A stretch of 64,000 nucleotides of DNA from Limosilactobacillus pontis DSM 8475 (GCF_001435345.1 NZ_AZGO01000065.1:175157-239156); one strand, 5' to 3'. Shown: positions 53,240 to 60,966, counted from the stretch's first letter. The notes: generated from the letters alone by a model not told the origin. Program-made: numbers and translations.

Positions 53240-53821
53240 ATGGTAGATTTGAACCAAGTCAAGCAAGCAACTAAGCAGGGGCTGAGTGAACTGCTCGACC
53301 AGGCCCACCTGCAGGCCGGCGACATCTTCGTCCTTGGCCTAAGTACGAGCGAGGTCCAGGGAGAGCAAATCGGCAACGACTCCAGCATTGAGATTGGCCG
53401 GGCAATCGTCAAGACCATTCTCGATACCCTGCGACCGCTGGGCATTCACCTGGCTGTCCAGGGTTGTCAGCACATCAACCGGGCCCTGGTAGTTGAGCGG
53501 GCGGTGGCCAAGGAACACGGCCTCGAGCAGGTCATGGTCTACCCGCAGATCCACGCCGGTGGTGCTGGGCAGATTGCGGCCTTTGAGAACTTCGAAGACC
53601 CGATCGAGGTCGAGCACATCCAGGCCCAGGCCGGGATGGACATCGGCGACACCGCCATCGGGATGCAGGTCAAGTTCGTCCAGGTTCCGGTGCGAACGTC
53701 GGTGAAGACGATCGGCGCGGCCCATACGACCTACCTGTCTTCACGGCCGAAGTACATCGGTGGTCCTCGGGCCAAGTACAGCTGGGACCCCTTCAACCAG
53801 CGTGAGGAGGGTGGCCAATGA
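53240..53821 (+). CDS. YwlG/UPF0340 family protein (TIGR01440)
   Basis: A 193-residue protein with the family segments GLSTSEVQGEQIG near 33, VQGCQHINRALVVE near 73, VYPQIHAGG near 101, AFENFEDPIEVEHI near 115 and a C-terminal SRPKYIGGPRAKYSWD. The function is not established for the family. An extended -10 lies at 53184-53192. It overlaps the next gene by 4 bp (ATGA), so they are translationally coupled. Confidence 0.92.
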   Translation: MVDLNQVKQATKQGLSELLDQAHLQAGDIFVLGLSTSEVQGEQIGNDSSIEIGRAIVKTILDTLRPLGIHLAVQGCQHINRALVVERAVAKEHGLEQVMVYPQIHAGGAGQIAAFENFEDPIEVEHIQAQAGMDIGDTAIGMQVKFVQVPVRTSVKTIGAAHTTYLSSRPKYIGGPRAKYSWDPFNQREEGGQ

Positions 53822-54309
53822 GAAACGAACGCTTACGGCGGTTGACCCTGGCGGCCCTCCTGCTGGCCCTCTCGGTGGTGCTGGGCCGCTTCTTCGTTAT
53901 CCCGATTCCCTGGACTCACGGCTACATTAACCTCTGTGACGCCGGAATCTTGATTGCGGCGCTGCTGCTGGGTCCCGCTTACGGAACGGCCGTCGGGGGC
54001 TTCGGGGGGATGTTTCTGGACCTTTTGTCCGGCTATCCCCAATATGCCCTCTTCTCCCTGACTGCCCATGGGCTGGAGGGGCTGACGACCGGCTACCTGG
54101 GGCAGCGGGCCGGTAGCTGGCGCGGCTACCAGTGCCTGGCCCTGGCCTGCGGGGTGGTGGTCATGGCCGCCTGCTACTTCTTCAGTGACTCCCTCATGTA
54201 CCACACCTGGATGGTCGGGATCCTGAGTATCGGTGGCAACCTCCTCCAGGGAGTCATCGGTGGGGCCCTGGCCCTTTGGCTGACGCCGCACCTGCGTAAA
54301 CGAATGTAA
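53818..54309 (+). CDS. ECF transporter S component
   Basis: A 163-residue membrane protein with about five or six helices, of the ECF S-component type. Supporting features are the N-terminal LALSVVLGRFF, the segment INLCDAGILIAALLLGPAYGTAVGGFGG split near 40-67, and its size. It would bind a vitamin or vitamin precursor and use a shared EcfAAT module elsewhere. The resemblance to HmpT-like S components suggests a pyrimidine or similar ligand, but no riboswitch precedes it and the ligand is open. It overlaps ywlG by 4 bp. Confidence 0.8.
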   Translation: MRNERLRRLTLAALLLALSVVLGRFFVIPIPWTHGYINLCDAGILIAALLLGPAYGTAVGGFGGMFLDLLSGYPQYALFSLTAHGLEGLTTGYLGQRAGSWRGYQCLALACGVVVMAACYFFSDSLMYHTWMVGILSIGGNLLQGVIGGALALWLTPHLRKRM

Positions 54310-54315
54310 TGAAAA

Positions 54316-54350
54316 AGCGCCTGACTGCTACTGCGGTCGGGCGCTAATTT
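54316..54350 (+). terminator. Terminator of the ywlG operon
   Basis: An AGCGCC/GGCGCT stem extended by GAC/GTC is followed by a T-rich stretch. Confidence 0.75.
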
Positions 54351-54368
54351 CGTTTAAAAATAAAAAAT

Positions 54369-54441
54369 CGGAAAAACAGGATTCGAACCTGCGACCCCCT
54401 GGTCCCAAACCAGGTGCTCTACCAAGCTGAGCTATTTTCCG
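54369..54441 (-). tRNA. tRNA-Pro (anticodon TGG)
   Basis: A complete cloverleaf on the minus strand: acceptor CGGAAAA/TTTTCCG, anticodon stem CTGGT/ACCAG with TGG in the loop, and GTTCGAATC in the T arm. The 3' CCA is not encoded. Confidence 0.96.
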
Positions 54442-54478
54442 AAGTTATATCCGTTCGCAACGAACGAATATTATATTA

Positions 54479-55042
54479 TCAAGAAAAGGGGGATTCGTAA
54501 AGCCCTTTTCTAGGAATTTTCTGATTTTTTGGCCAACCATGCAAAAACCGGGCCGGAATTTCGTCGGCTAGCCAGACCTGGTCGTTACCGACGTAGAAAT
54601 GCACCCCCGCCGCCCGGGCCGCCTGGGTATCGACCATCAGAATCACGGGCTGGCTGTCATGGCGGGCGCCGACCTGCCGCGCCGTCTGCGTATCCGTCGA
54701 GAGGTGGACGAACTGCCGCTGCATCGGCAGCAGCCCCAACTCCTTGATACTAGGCAGGAAACGGCGGGCGGTTCCGTGGTGGATGATGCCCGGGATCGAG
54801 TGGCCATACAGGGCGCAGATCCGGTCGCCCCTGATCGCAAAGCGCTGCTTATCGCTGTGGGTGAGGACTGCTGTAATGCCATCCCGGGTCAATGCCAGGT
54901 GGTGGACCCGGTTGAGGGCGGCAATGAAGTGGGCAAGGTCCGTGTAGCCGTACTCGTCGAGCTGAATGCCGTACTTGTCCGGGTTGTGACGGAGAGCGTA
55001 GGACATCTTCTTGCTGATGTATTTTAAGTGTTTGTCTGTCAT
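54479..55042 (-). CDS. kptA: RNA 2'-phosphotransferase (KptA/Tpt1 family)
   Basis: A 187-residue protein with the KptA signature. ISKKMSYALRHNP is at 9-21, ALYGHSI near 77, HHGTARRFLPSI near 88, and VHLSTDTQTARQVG near 113, so the arginine and histidine residues that bind NAD and phosphate are present. The family moves an internal RNA 2'-phosphate to NAD+. Bacteria lack the tRNA-splicing pathway that makes this substrate, so its natural role here is unknown. The start ATG 55042 has GAAGGTGA upstream. It is oriented like the adjacent tRNA-Pro gene and located upstream of it. Confidence 0.92.
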   Translation of the reverse strand: MTDKHLKYISKKMSYALRHNPDKYGIQLDEYGYTDLAHFIAALNRVHHLALTRDGITAVLTHSDKQRFAIRGDRICALYGHSIPGIIHHGTARRFLPSIKELGLLPMQRQFVHLSTDTQTARQVGARHDSQPVILMVDTQAARAAGVHFYVGNDQVWLADEIPARFLHGWPKNQKIPRKGLYESPFS

Positions 55043-55137
55043 CCAATCACCTTCCCCTGCCATGGTACCATATTCCCCGTTTCCGGTCCGGGGAATGGTA
55101 TAATTAAGTTATCAAATGAACAAAGGGGTGTTATCAG

Positions 55138-56091
55138 ATGAAGCTAACAGACATCAAAACGATTACCAATGTTGGTGCTGGGACGATGGGCCATGCGACG
55201 GCCCTCCAGTTTGCCCTAGCCGGCTACCCGGTCCGCCTGTATGACCACTCGCAAGCCGGACTCCAACACGGTCAGGCGGCGATTGCCCATGACCTGAAAA
55301 CCTTTCAGGGGGCCGGGTTGCTGAATGAGGAACCGGAAGCTATCCTGAGCCGGATCACGCTGACCACCGACCTGGCGGCGGCCTGTCGGGATACTGATTT
55401 CGTGATCGAGTCGATCGTCGAGGACCAGCAGGTCAAGCAAGCGGTCTGGCAGGAAATCGAGGATCAGGTGGGCCCAGAAACGGTCTTAGCTACCAACACG
55501 TCGGGGTTGAGCCCAACCGCCCTGCAGAGCGTCCTCGCCCATCCTGAGCGGTTCGTGGTCGCCCACTTCTGGAACCCCGCCCAGCTAATGCCACTGGTAG
55601 AGGTGGTCCCCGGTAAGGACACCAGTCGGGCGACCGTTGACCTGACGGTGGCGTTGATGAACAAGATCGGTAAGCACGCCGTACCACTCAAGAAGGAGGC
55701 CCTCGGCTTCGTCGGCAACCGGATTCAGTTGGCCGTCCTCCGGGAAGCCTTCCACATTGTTGACGAGGGGATCGCCAGCCCGGAAGCCGTCGATGACATC
55801 ATCAAGTACAGCCTCGGCCGGCGGTGGAACCTGGTCGGGCCGATTGCCAGTGCCGACCTGGGAGGCCTGGACGTCTTCAAGAACATCAGCTCTTACCTCT
55901 ACGCGGACCTGGCCAATTCGACCGGGACCGACCCGACCCTTGCAAAGCTGGTTGACCATGGTAAACTGGGGATAAAATCCGGCCAGGGCTTCTATGACTG
56001 GCAGGGGGATGCCGGGCAGCGGGTTGTCACCGATCGTGACCGGGAACTCCTCGCCCAGCTCAAGCACGACCACGAGGAAGGGGAGCACTAG
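55138..56091 (+). CDS. 3-hydroxyacyl-CoA dehydrogenase family protein
   Basis: A 317-residue NAD-dependent dehydrogenase. The Rossmann motif is NVGAGTMGHATALQFA (about 11-26), with FVIESIVEDQQVK near 87, HFWNPAQLMPLVEVVPG near 142 and GFVGNRIQLAVLREA near 188, and the C-terminal helical domain. It resembles 3-hydroxybutyryl-CoA dehydrogenase and L-gulonate or carnitine dehydrogenases. No other fatty-acid degradation genes are nearby, so the substrate is uncertain. It is followed 3 bp later by a small unknown gene. Confidence 0.88.
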   Translation: MKLTDIKTITNVGAGTMGHATALQFALAGYPVRLYDHSQAGLQHGQAAIAHDLKTFQGAGLLNEEPEAILSRITLTTDLAAACRDTDFVIESIVEDQQVKQAVWQEIEDQVGPETVLATNTSGLSPTALQSVLAHPERFVVAHFWNPAQLMPLVEVVPGKDTSRATVDLTVALMNKIGKHAVPLKKEALGFVGNRIQLAVLREAFHIVDEGIASPEAVDDIIKYSLGRRWNLVGPIASADLGGLDVFKNISSYLYADLANSTGTDPTLAKLVDHGKLGIKSGQGFYDWQGDAGQRVVTDRDRELLAQLKHDHEEGEH

Positions 56092-56094
56092 ATA

Positions 56095-56385
56095 ATGCAA
56101 CAAGAGATTAAACAATCAACCACTACCGGTCAGGTGACGTTGGAACGAGCCGACGGGACCACGGTACAGTTTAGCAACGGCGGGGTCGATGGTGAATTTG
56201 AGGTGATCATCACCGACCAGGAGCTCATCCCTGCCCTGTTTGAAAAGGTGGGAGAGTGCGACGGCGATTACCTTGTTCGGGGCCTGAAGCTCGGCGCGGC
56301 CACCCCGGTCGTCAAGCTCAGCGGCAAGTACGTCGTGTACGGTAATCCCGCCAACGGCAACGTGATGCTGGCCAAGCAGAAGTAA
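56095..56385 (+). CDS. Hypothetical protein, 96 residues
   Basis: Not recognised. A small protein of mainly beta character (VTLERADGTTVQFSNGG, FEVIITDQELIPALFEKVG) with one cysteine and no signal peptide. It begins 3 bp after the dehydrogenase stop and shares its terminator, so the two are probably co-expressed and possibly linked in function. Confidence 0.7.
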   Translation: MQQEIKQSTTTGQVTLERADGTTVQFSNGGVDGEFEVIITDQELIPALFEKVGECDGDYLVRGLKLGAATPVVKLSGKYVVYGNPANGNVMLAKQK

Positions 56386-56392
56386 AATTAAC

Positions 56393-56436
56393 GCCACCCG
56401 TTAACACTCAATGGTGCTAGCCGGGTGGCATTGCTT
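56393..56436. terminator. Terminator between convergent genes
   Basis: A GCCACCCG/CGGGTGGC stem (56393-56400 with 56422-56429) with TTTTT downstream. Confidence 0.8.
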
Positions 56437-56437
56437 T

Positions 56438-57286
56438 TTAAATGGTGGCCAGCGGTTGCTTACTGGTCGGCTTTGGGAAATGTTTGGCCAGGGCGTCCAG
56501 TTCGTCAGGAGTAAAGCTAATATCTCCCGCCTCAACATTGGCGATGGCATGCGTGGGGTTTCCGGCCTTGGGGATGGTCAGGACGCCCCCATGACGCAGG
56601 GTCCAGGCGAGCATGATCTGGTAGATGCTGACCTGGTGGTTGGTCGCCAGCTCCTGCAAGAGGGGGTCGCTACTCAACCGACCGGAGATGGTATCGGCTT
56701 GGGCCAATGGTGAGTAGGCAATCAGGGGCAGGGCATGCTTTTTCATTAGGGGGAGGAGGTCAAACTCGATCCCCCGCTCGTCGAGGTTATAGAGGTCCTC
56801 GTTGGCAACGCAGTGCTGGCCAGCGGGGAGCCGCCAGAGTTCCTCCAGGTCGGCGACGTCAAAGTTGGAGACGCCCCAAGAGCGGATCTTCCCCTTGGCC
56901 ACCATCCGTTCCAGCTCCGTGACGGTCTCCGCTAACGGGACCGTTCCCCGCCAGTGGAGGAGGTAGAGGTCAAAGTAGTCAGTACCGACCCGACGCAGGC
57001 TCTGGTCGAGGCTGCGCTCCAGGAGGTGGTGGCTGGCGTTCTCCGGGAGGACCTTGTCGATGATGTAGAGCTGGTCGCGCATATAGTCCTCGATGGCTTC
57101 CTTGACAACCTCCTCGGTGCGGCCCATCCCGTACATCTCGGCCGTGTCGATTACCCGAGCACCGTGATCGATGGCGCTTCGGATCGCCTGGACCTCGGCG
57201 GGGCGTTTGACGGGATCATCCCCGATATGCCAGGTACCGATCCCGACGGCGGGCAGGGTTGTTGTGCCAATCTTAACTGTTTGCAT
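56438..57286 (-). CDS. Aldo/keto reductase
   Basis: A 282-residue NADPH-dependent reductase with TIM-barrel fold. The catalytic tetrad is visible: Asp in VIDTAEMYG near 46 with Tyr following, Lys in IIDKVLP near 77, and His in LLHWRG near 110. The cofactor region near the C-terminus reads LTIPKAGNPTHAIAN. It probably reduces small aldehydes or ketones such as glyoxals; the substrate is not certain. Single gene. Confidence 0.92.
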   Translation of the reverse strand: MQTVKIGTTTLPAVGIGTWHIGDDPVKRPAEVQAIRSAIDHGARVIDTAEMYGMGRTEEVVKEAIEDYMRDQLYIIDKVLPENASHHLLERSLDQSLRRVGTDYFDLYLLHWRGTVPLAETVTELERMVAKGKIRSWGVSNFDVADLEELWRLPAGQHCVANEDLYNLDERGIEFDLLPLMKKHALPLIAYSPLAQADTISGRLSSDPLLQELATNHQVSIYQIMLAWTLRHGGVLTIPKAGNPTHAIANVEAGDISFTPDELDALAKHFPKPTSKQPLATI

Positions 57287-57480
57287 TGCATTTCCTTCCT
57301 CGTAAGACTATTTAGTACCATTGTAACATAGTTGGGTGAAGCGTTTACTAGAGATGCATTAAGGCAAAGATTACAAATATTAATTCTAAATGACAAAATA
57401 TGGGATGCTTGCCTGCCATGGTCGACTGGTGTATAGGTGATAAGGTAATTGTGATATAAATTAGAGGAGTTTGAAAAACA

Positions 57481-57645
57481 ATGGGGACGCTATTGAAATT
57501 ATTAACTAAAAAAGAATATTTTGTGTGTCCAAACTGCCATGAGCACTACGAATTCAGTCATAGCCAGGTTAAGGGCATGCTGAAGAAGTATGGTCACATC
57601 AATTGCTACTATTGCCGAACTGAGCTTAAGCAGATCGACGAATAG
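57481..57645 (+). CDS. Small zinc-ribbon protein, 54 residues
   Basis: A 54-codon ORF with two CxxC knuckles, CPNC near 16-19 and CYYC near 42-45, which together form a likely zinc ribbon. The N-terminus is Leu/Lys-rich. GAGGAG lies 11 bp before the ATG, and a terminator follows 9 bp after the stop, supporting a real gene. An extended -10 (TG-A-TATAAA) is near 57452. Possible roles are nucleic-acid binding or redox sensing; nothing more can be said. Confidence 0.7.
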   Translation: MGTLLKLLTKKEYFVCPNCHEHYEFSHSQVKGMLKKYGHINCYYCRTELKQIDE

Positions 57646-57654
57646 TAGCCTAAG

Positions 57655-57691
57655 AGTCGCGCTGACGAGCTAATCGTTGCGCGGCTTTTTT
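57655..57691 (+). terminator. Terminator of the zinc-ribbon gene
   Basis: An AGTCGCGC/GCGCGGCT stem (one G-U pair) is followed by TTTTTT. Confidence 0.85.
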
Positions 57692-57781
57692 GATTACCTT
57701 TAAGGAACTGCCAGGGTACGATAGCGCTTTCAGAAAAAGTGTTACAATGATAATAGATACTTTAGAAAGGAAATGATCATT

Positions 57782-58159
57782 ATGGGCTATTATTCTGATA
57801 CACACCGGGTAACGCATTATCCCGACGTCCTCGCCGAAAACGCCGCCAACGAAGTGACCCTGTTCAAGAATACCGGCGATACGGCTAAGGGCTTCATGGC
57901 TATGCACAAGGATGCGGTCGCTGATGGTGCCATTGATTCCAAGACGAAGGAACTGATGGCGCTGGCCGTATCGATTGCCATTCGTTGTGAGGGCTGTATC
58001 ACGTCGCATACCGACAGCGCCATTAAGAAAGGCGCCACGGAACAAGAAATCATCGAAACGATCAAGGTTGGCATGATGATGAGTGGTGGTCCGGGGATGA
58101 TCTACGGCAGCAAGGCAATCGCGGCGGCAGAACAATTCTTCGGCAAGCACCTTGCGTAA
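57782..58159 (+). CDS. Carboxymuconolactone decarboxylase family protein (AhpD-like)
   Basis: A 125-residue helical protein of the AhpD/CMD fold. The redox motif CEGC (in IAIRCEGCITSHTDSAIKKG near 70-89) with its following histidine is intact, as in peroxidase-linked CMD proteins. It likely acts in thiol redox or peroxide defence. Start ATG 57782 is preferred over the ATG at 57773, which abuts the GAAAGGA site. An HxlR regulator follows 66 bp later in the same direction, a pairing often seen with redox enzymes. Confidence 0.9.
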   Translation: MGYYSDTHRVTHYPDVLAENAANEVTLFKNTGDTAKGFMAMHKDAVADGAIDSKTKELMALAVSIAIRCEGCITSHTDSAIKKGATEQEIIETIKVGMMMSGGPGMIYGSKAIAAAEQFFGKHLA

Positions 58160-58225
58160 ACAGTACAGATTCGTTATAAAAGGAATGGCAGCAAAGTCAT
58201 TCTCTTTTATTTTAGGGGTTTTAAT

Positions 58226-58573
58226 ATGCGAAAGATTCACCGATCACCGTTAGAATACGGTATTTCAGCATTTGCTGGTAAGTATAAGACACGGATAATC
58301 TGCTCGTTGATGACACACGGGCCAATGCGCCATAAGGAACTTCGTCAGCTGACAGATGCTAATGACCAGGCCTTGTCGCTGGCGTTGAAGGAATTGCTTG
58401 ACTACTCGATCGTTAATCGTCACCAGTACAATGAAATGCCGCTCAAGGTTGTTTATTCGCTGACGGAGAAAGGAAAAACAATCGCACCAATCTTGCACCA
58501 GGTTAGTTTGTGGGCGATTAAACACCACGAAGATGATGTGACGTTTGAGCATGATAATTCACGGCTTGGCTAG
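58226..58573 (+). CDS. HxlR family transcriptional regulator
   Basis: A 115-residue winged-helix protein of the HxlR (YodB/YybR) type: GKYKTRIICSLMTHGPMRHKEL split near 17-38, LSLALKELLDYSIV near 49, YSLTEKGKTIAPIL near 74. Cys25 in the first helix recalls the thiol sensor of YodB-like regulators, so it could sense electrophiles or redox stress. It probably controls the CMD gene and itself. A perfect palindrome follows the gene at 58593. Confidence 0.9.
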   Translation: MRKIHRSPLEYGISAFAGKYKTRIICSLMTHGPMRHKELRQLTDANDQALSLALKELLDYSIVNRHQYNEMPLKVVYSLTEKGKTIAPILHQVSLWAIKHHEDDVTFEHDNSRLG

Positions 58574-58592
58574 GGCTTTTTCATTTCTGTCA

Positions 58593-58614
58593 CATTAAAA
58601 CTATAATTTTAATG
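58593..58614. repeat. Perfect AT-rich palindrome after the HxlR gene
   Basis: CATTAAAA-ctataa-TTTTAATG, 8-bp arms, with outer TGTCA/TGACA partly extending it. There is no T-run, so it is not a standard terminator. It may be a regulator-binding site. Confidence 0.55.
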
Positions 58615-58674
58615 ACAGGTTGCTAACGCGAGCGCGGGCTTCCCTAATAATCATATATGTGTGTTTAAATGCTA

Positions 58675-58712
58675 AAAAGATCGTCAAGTAATTTACACGG
58701 ACGATCTTTTTT
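58675..58712. terminator. Bidirectional terminator
   Basis: An 11-bp perfect stem (58675-58685 with 58700-58710) with A and T runs, between HxlR and the convergent toxin gene. Confidence 0.92.
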
Positions 58713-58733
58713 GATTTGGCTAGCGGCTCAGTA

Positions 58734-58997
58734 TTAATAATGATCCCTGCATGAATAAATGTAGATGTTTTCTTTGTCGGCCGTATAGATCAAACAGTGC
58801 TCAAGATTGATCCTTCGTGACCACTTTCCCGAAAGGTTATATTGCAGTGGCTCGGGCTTCCCCAGACCCTCAAAGGGATGGCGGTCGATATCCCTGATTG
58901 ACTTATTAATCTTCTTGATGACTTTTTTCTGACCCTGGTCATGCCAATACATATAGTCATTCCAGGCGTCATCAGACCAACATTTAATCATTGTCAT
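58734..58997 (-). CDS. yoeB: YoeB/Txe family mRNA-interferase toxin
   Basis: An 87-residue RelE-superfamily toxin with the YoeB hallmarks: WSDDAWNDYMYWHDQ near 6-20, PFEGLGKPEPLQYNLSGKWSRRI split near 37-59, and the C-terminal YIYSCRDHY with the catalytic His-Tyr end. The glutamate, arginine and histidine catalytic residues appear present, so it looks intact. It overlaps the antitoxin frame by 14 bp. AT-rich, unlike its neighbours. Blocks translation by cutting mRNA at the ribosome in characterised members. Confidence 0.9.
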   Translation of the reverse strand: MTMIKCWSDDAWNDYMYWHDQGQKKVIKKINKSIRDIDRHPFEGLGKPEPLQYNLSGKWSRRINLEHCLIYTADKENIYIYSCRDHY

Positions 58998-59211
58998 CCT
59001 CTGTAATTAACTCATGCTGCTTAAAGCCACCGTTTTTGAATTGTTCATCCCCACGCGCGAGCTTTCGCATCAGGTAGTCGTTTGAGTTCACACTGAGGGT
59101 TTCCATGATGGCGTCATAGTTATCTTTAGACATGACGACGACATTATCTGCGGTGTTCTTATATGAAAATGTATTAAACATGAAAATAAAACCACCGCTG
59201 ATTTTCATCAT
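58984..59211 (-). pseudogene. YefM/Phd-type antitoxin, N-terminus lost
   Basis: The C-terminal two-thirds match YefM: DNVVVMSKDNYDAIMETL near 22-39, NDYLMRKLARGDEQFK near 44 and the acidic tail that binds YoeB. The first 34 or so residues of a normal YefM, which fold the DNA-binding and dimer region, are replaced by an unrelated short stretch (MMKISGGFIFMFNTFSYK). No good ribosome site precedes the possible starts. The toxin-neutralising tail could still be made, but autorepression is probably lost. Confidence 0.75.
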
Positions 59212-59219
59212 TGGTGGCT

Positions 59220-59619
59220 TTAACCTGATATTAGTTTTGAATGTTCTTTCAAAAATTCCGCAACCTTCAGCATGACTTTTTCGGTATCATCTTGAGTAGT
59301 GATACCAAGCATTAAGGCAATCCCTTCATTCTTTGTGACCATAAGGTGGTAGTCGTTCTTCATCAGGAATAATTTTGTGGCAATGTAAGCCGTTCTTTTA
59401 TTGCCGTCTGCGAAAATATGCTTTTTAGTAATCTTCTGCATTATGTATGCTGCCTTGAGCCAAATCGTTGGGTATAGCTCCTTACCAAAAATAATCATTT
59501 GTGGCTGCTCAGTAATGAGGCTTAAGCCTTCCTGGTATTGTAGTCCATTGCTCCCCTCGCCAGCTCGCTTAATCACCTGCTCGTTGATCGTCAGAATTTT
59601 TTTCGGTTAGGTATTTCAT
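59220..59619 (-). pseudogene. Doc-type (death-on-curing) toxin, frameshifted
   Basis: A Fic/Doc-fold toxin that phosphorylates EF-Tu in known members. The main frame holds KAAYIMQKITKKHIFADGNKRTAYIATKLFL, containing the active HxFxDGNKRT motif. The natural start is the ATG at 59619 (MKYLTEK), but a seven-A tract (59596-59602) shifts the frame and a stop follows; with six A residues it would read MKYLTEKILTINEQVIKRAGEG. A GTG at 59576 could restart translation but lacks a ribosome site. Partner antitoxin gene lies 1 bp upstream. Confidence 0.8.
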
Positions 59620-59620
59620 G

Positions 59621-59866
59621 TTATAAGTCTTTTAGTGCTTCGATTAAGTCAGCATCTTCATTAAAAATACTGTTTATCATCTCTTGGGTGTCCTTACTGA
59701 TACTTTTCTTTTTGGTAAAAGTTATTACACGACCATCAGGAGAAATGTTTTTTTCATATTCATCCCCTGGTTCAGCATGCATTTTTATTTTGTCCTTCTT
59801 GGTTAATCGTAAGCCGAAAGAGTTACCACTTTTAAAAAATTTTGATTCTCCGCTGATCTCTTGCAT
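59621..59866 (-). CDS. AbrB/MazE-fold antitoxin of the Doc module
   Basis: An 81-residue SpoVT-AbrB-type antitoxin. The N-terminal swapped-hairpin DNA-binding region is KFFKSGNSFGLRLTKKDK (about 9-26), and the acidic C-terminal FNEDADLIEALKDL would bind the toxin. The ATG at 59866 has GAGGTGATA before it; the frame opens at 59887. Appears intact and AT-rich. Confidence 0.8.
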   Translation of the reverse strand: MQEISGESKFFKSGNSFGLRLTKKDKIKMHAEPGDEYEKNISPDGRVITFTKKKSISKDTQEMINSIFNEDADLIEALKDL

Positions 59867-59933
59867 GATATCACCTCGTAAGTACATTATAGCATGTTGG
59901 TAATGACGAAGCTGCCTACTTACTTGGTCGGGA

Positions 59934-59966
59934 CCAAAAAGAGCGCCCCACCATGGAGTCGCTCTG
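59934..59966 (-). terminator. Terminator of the L-2-hydroxyacid dehydrogenase gene
   Basis: On the minus strand AGAGCG/CGCTCT (59960-59965 with 59940-59945) is followed by TTTTT. Confidence 0.8.
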
Positions 59967-59971
59967 ACAGT

Positions 59972-60880
59972 TTAATCGTTAGTCTTTTCCTTGATCGTCG
60001 CTGCCGACTTGTCTAACAGTTCCTCTTCTGCCGGGGTCAGCTTGATCGGATGGATCGCCTCGATCCCCTTGGCCCCGATCACGGCCGGGTAGCCGATGTA
60101 GCAGCCGTACCGCTCCATGAAGAGTGAAACCGGTAAGAACACGTGCTTATCGGTAAAGATAGATTCGACGAGTGTGATGGCGCAAGAAGCCACCCCAAAG
60201 CAGGTGTAGCCCTTCCCGACCATAATCGTGAAGGCGCCCTGGCGGATCTTGTCGGACAGTTTATCCAGGTTGATCTTACCCTCATCGGCCAGCTGGGTCA
60301 GTGGGATCCCGTCGATGTGGATCGTCGACCAGGCGGTGAACTGAGTATTACCATGCTCCCCAAGGACGTAACCGTCGACGTTCTGCGGTGCCTCGTGGAA
60401 GTGTTCACCAACCGCCCGCTGCATCCGGGCCGTGTCCAGGAGGGTCCCGGTACCGAAGATCCGGTCATAGCGCAGGCCGGTCGCTTGTTGGAGGACACCC
60501 AGGATGGCGTCACATGGGTTGGAGATGTTGATCAAGATACCGTTGAAGCCACTCTCCTTGATCTTTGCGCCCACCTCCCGGGCATTCTGCTTGTTGATCG
60601 GCAACTCGGCAAAGCGGTCACCGGTCCGGTTGGTGGCCTCAATGTCCCCAAAGGCGGTAATGATGATATCGGTATCGGCCAGCTCCCGATAGTCGTTTTG
60701 CTTGATCACCGCCGAGTGGGCTGTCCGCGGGAAGGCGTCGGCAAAGTCATTGTACTCGGCGGCTACCTTCTTCTCGTTCTTGTCGATCAGGACCAGTTCG
60801 TCGACCAGGCCCGCCATCAGTAGCATGTGGGCGACCGTCGTCCCAACGTTCCCCAAACCAATCACAGCAATCTTGTGCAT
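59972..60880 (-). CDS. L-2-hydroxyisocaproate dehydrogenase-like (L-LDH family)
   Basis: A 302-residue NAD-dependent dehydrogenase of the LDH/MDH family. The Rossmann motif is IGLGNVGTTVAH (7-18), followed by TGDRFAEL near 86 and GTGTLLDTARMQRAVGEHF near 143, segments shared with L-HicDH of Weissella confusa. The catalytic histidine is in LGEHGNTQF near 176. It differs from classical L-LDH in the substrate loop, so branched 2-oxo acids are a likely substrate, with pyruvate possible. Start ATG 60880 follows AGGAGTGA. Confidence 0.87.
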   Translation of the reverse strand: MHKIAVIGLGNVGTTVAHMLLMAGLVDELVLIDKNEKKVAAEYNDFADAFPRTAHSAVIKQNDYRELADTDIIITAFGDIEATNRTGDRFAELPINKQNAREVGAKIKESGFNGILINISNPCDAILGVLQQATGLRYDRIFGTGTLLDTARMQRAVGEHFHEAPQNVDGYVLGEHGNTQFTAWSTIHIDGIPLTQLADEGKINLDKLSDKIRQGAFTIMVGKGYTCFGVASCAITLVESIFTDKHVFLPVSLFMERYGCYIGYPAVIGAKGIEAIHPIKLTPAEEELLDKSAATIKEKTND

Positions 60881-60900
60881 TAAAATCACTCCTGTCTGAT

Positions 60901-60921
60901 ATGTAAGCGGTTACGTTACAT
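60901..60921. promoter_or_regulatory. Cre-like site upstream of the dehydrogenase gene
   Basis: ATGTAAGCGGTTACGT fits the catabolite-responsive element consensus with one mismatch and lies within a larger ATGTAA...TTACAT inverted repeat, about 20 bp upstream of the start. It suggests CcpA control. Confidence 0.55.
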
Positions 60922-60932
60922 AATCATTCTAT

Positions 60933-60966
60933 CATAAAAGGGAACCGTCGTGGTGACGATTCCCTA
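60933..60966 (-). terminator. Terminator of trpB
   Basis: An 11-bp stem with one wobble (60939-60949 with 60955-60965) is followed by TTTTATG on the minus strand. Confidence 0.8.

Noticed and set aside
53818..54309. S component specific for thiamine or HMP compensating for the broken thi operon
   Set aside because: No TPP riboswitch precedes it and the ligand cannot be read from sequence, so the link would be speculation.
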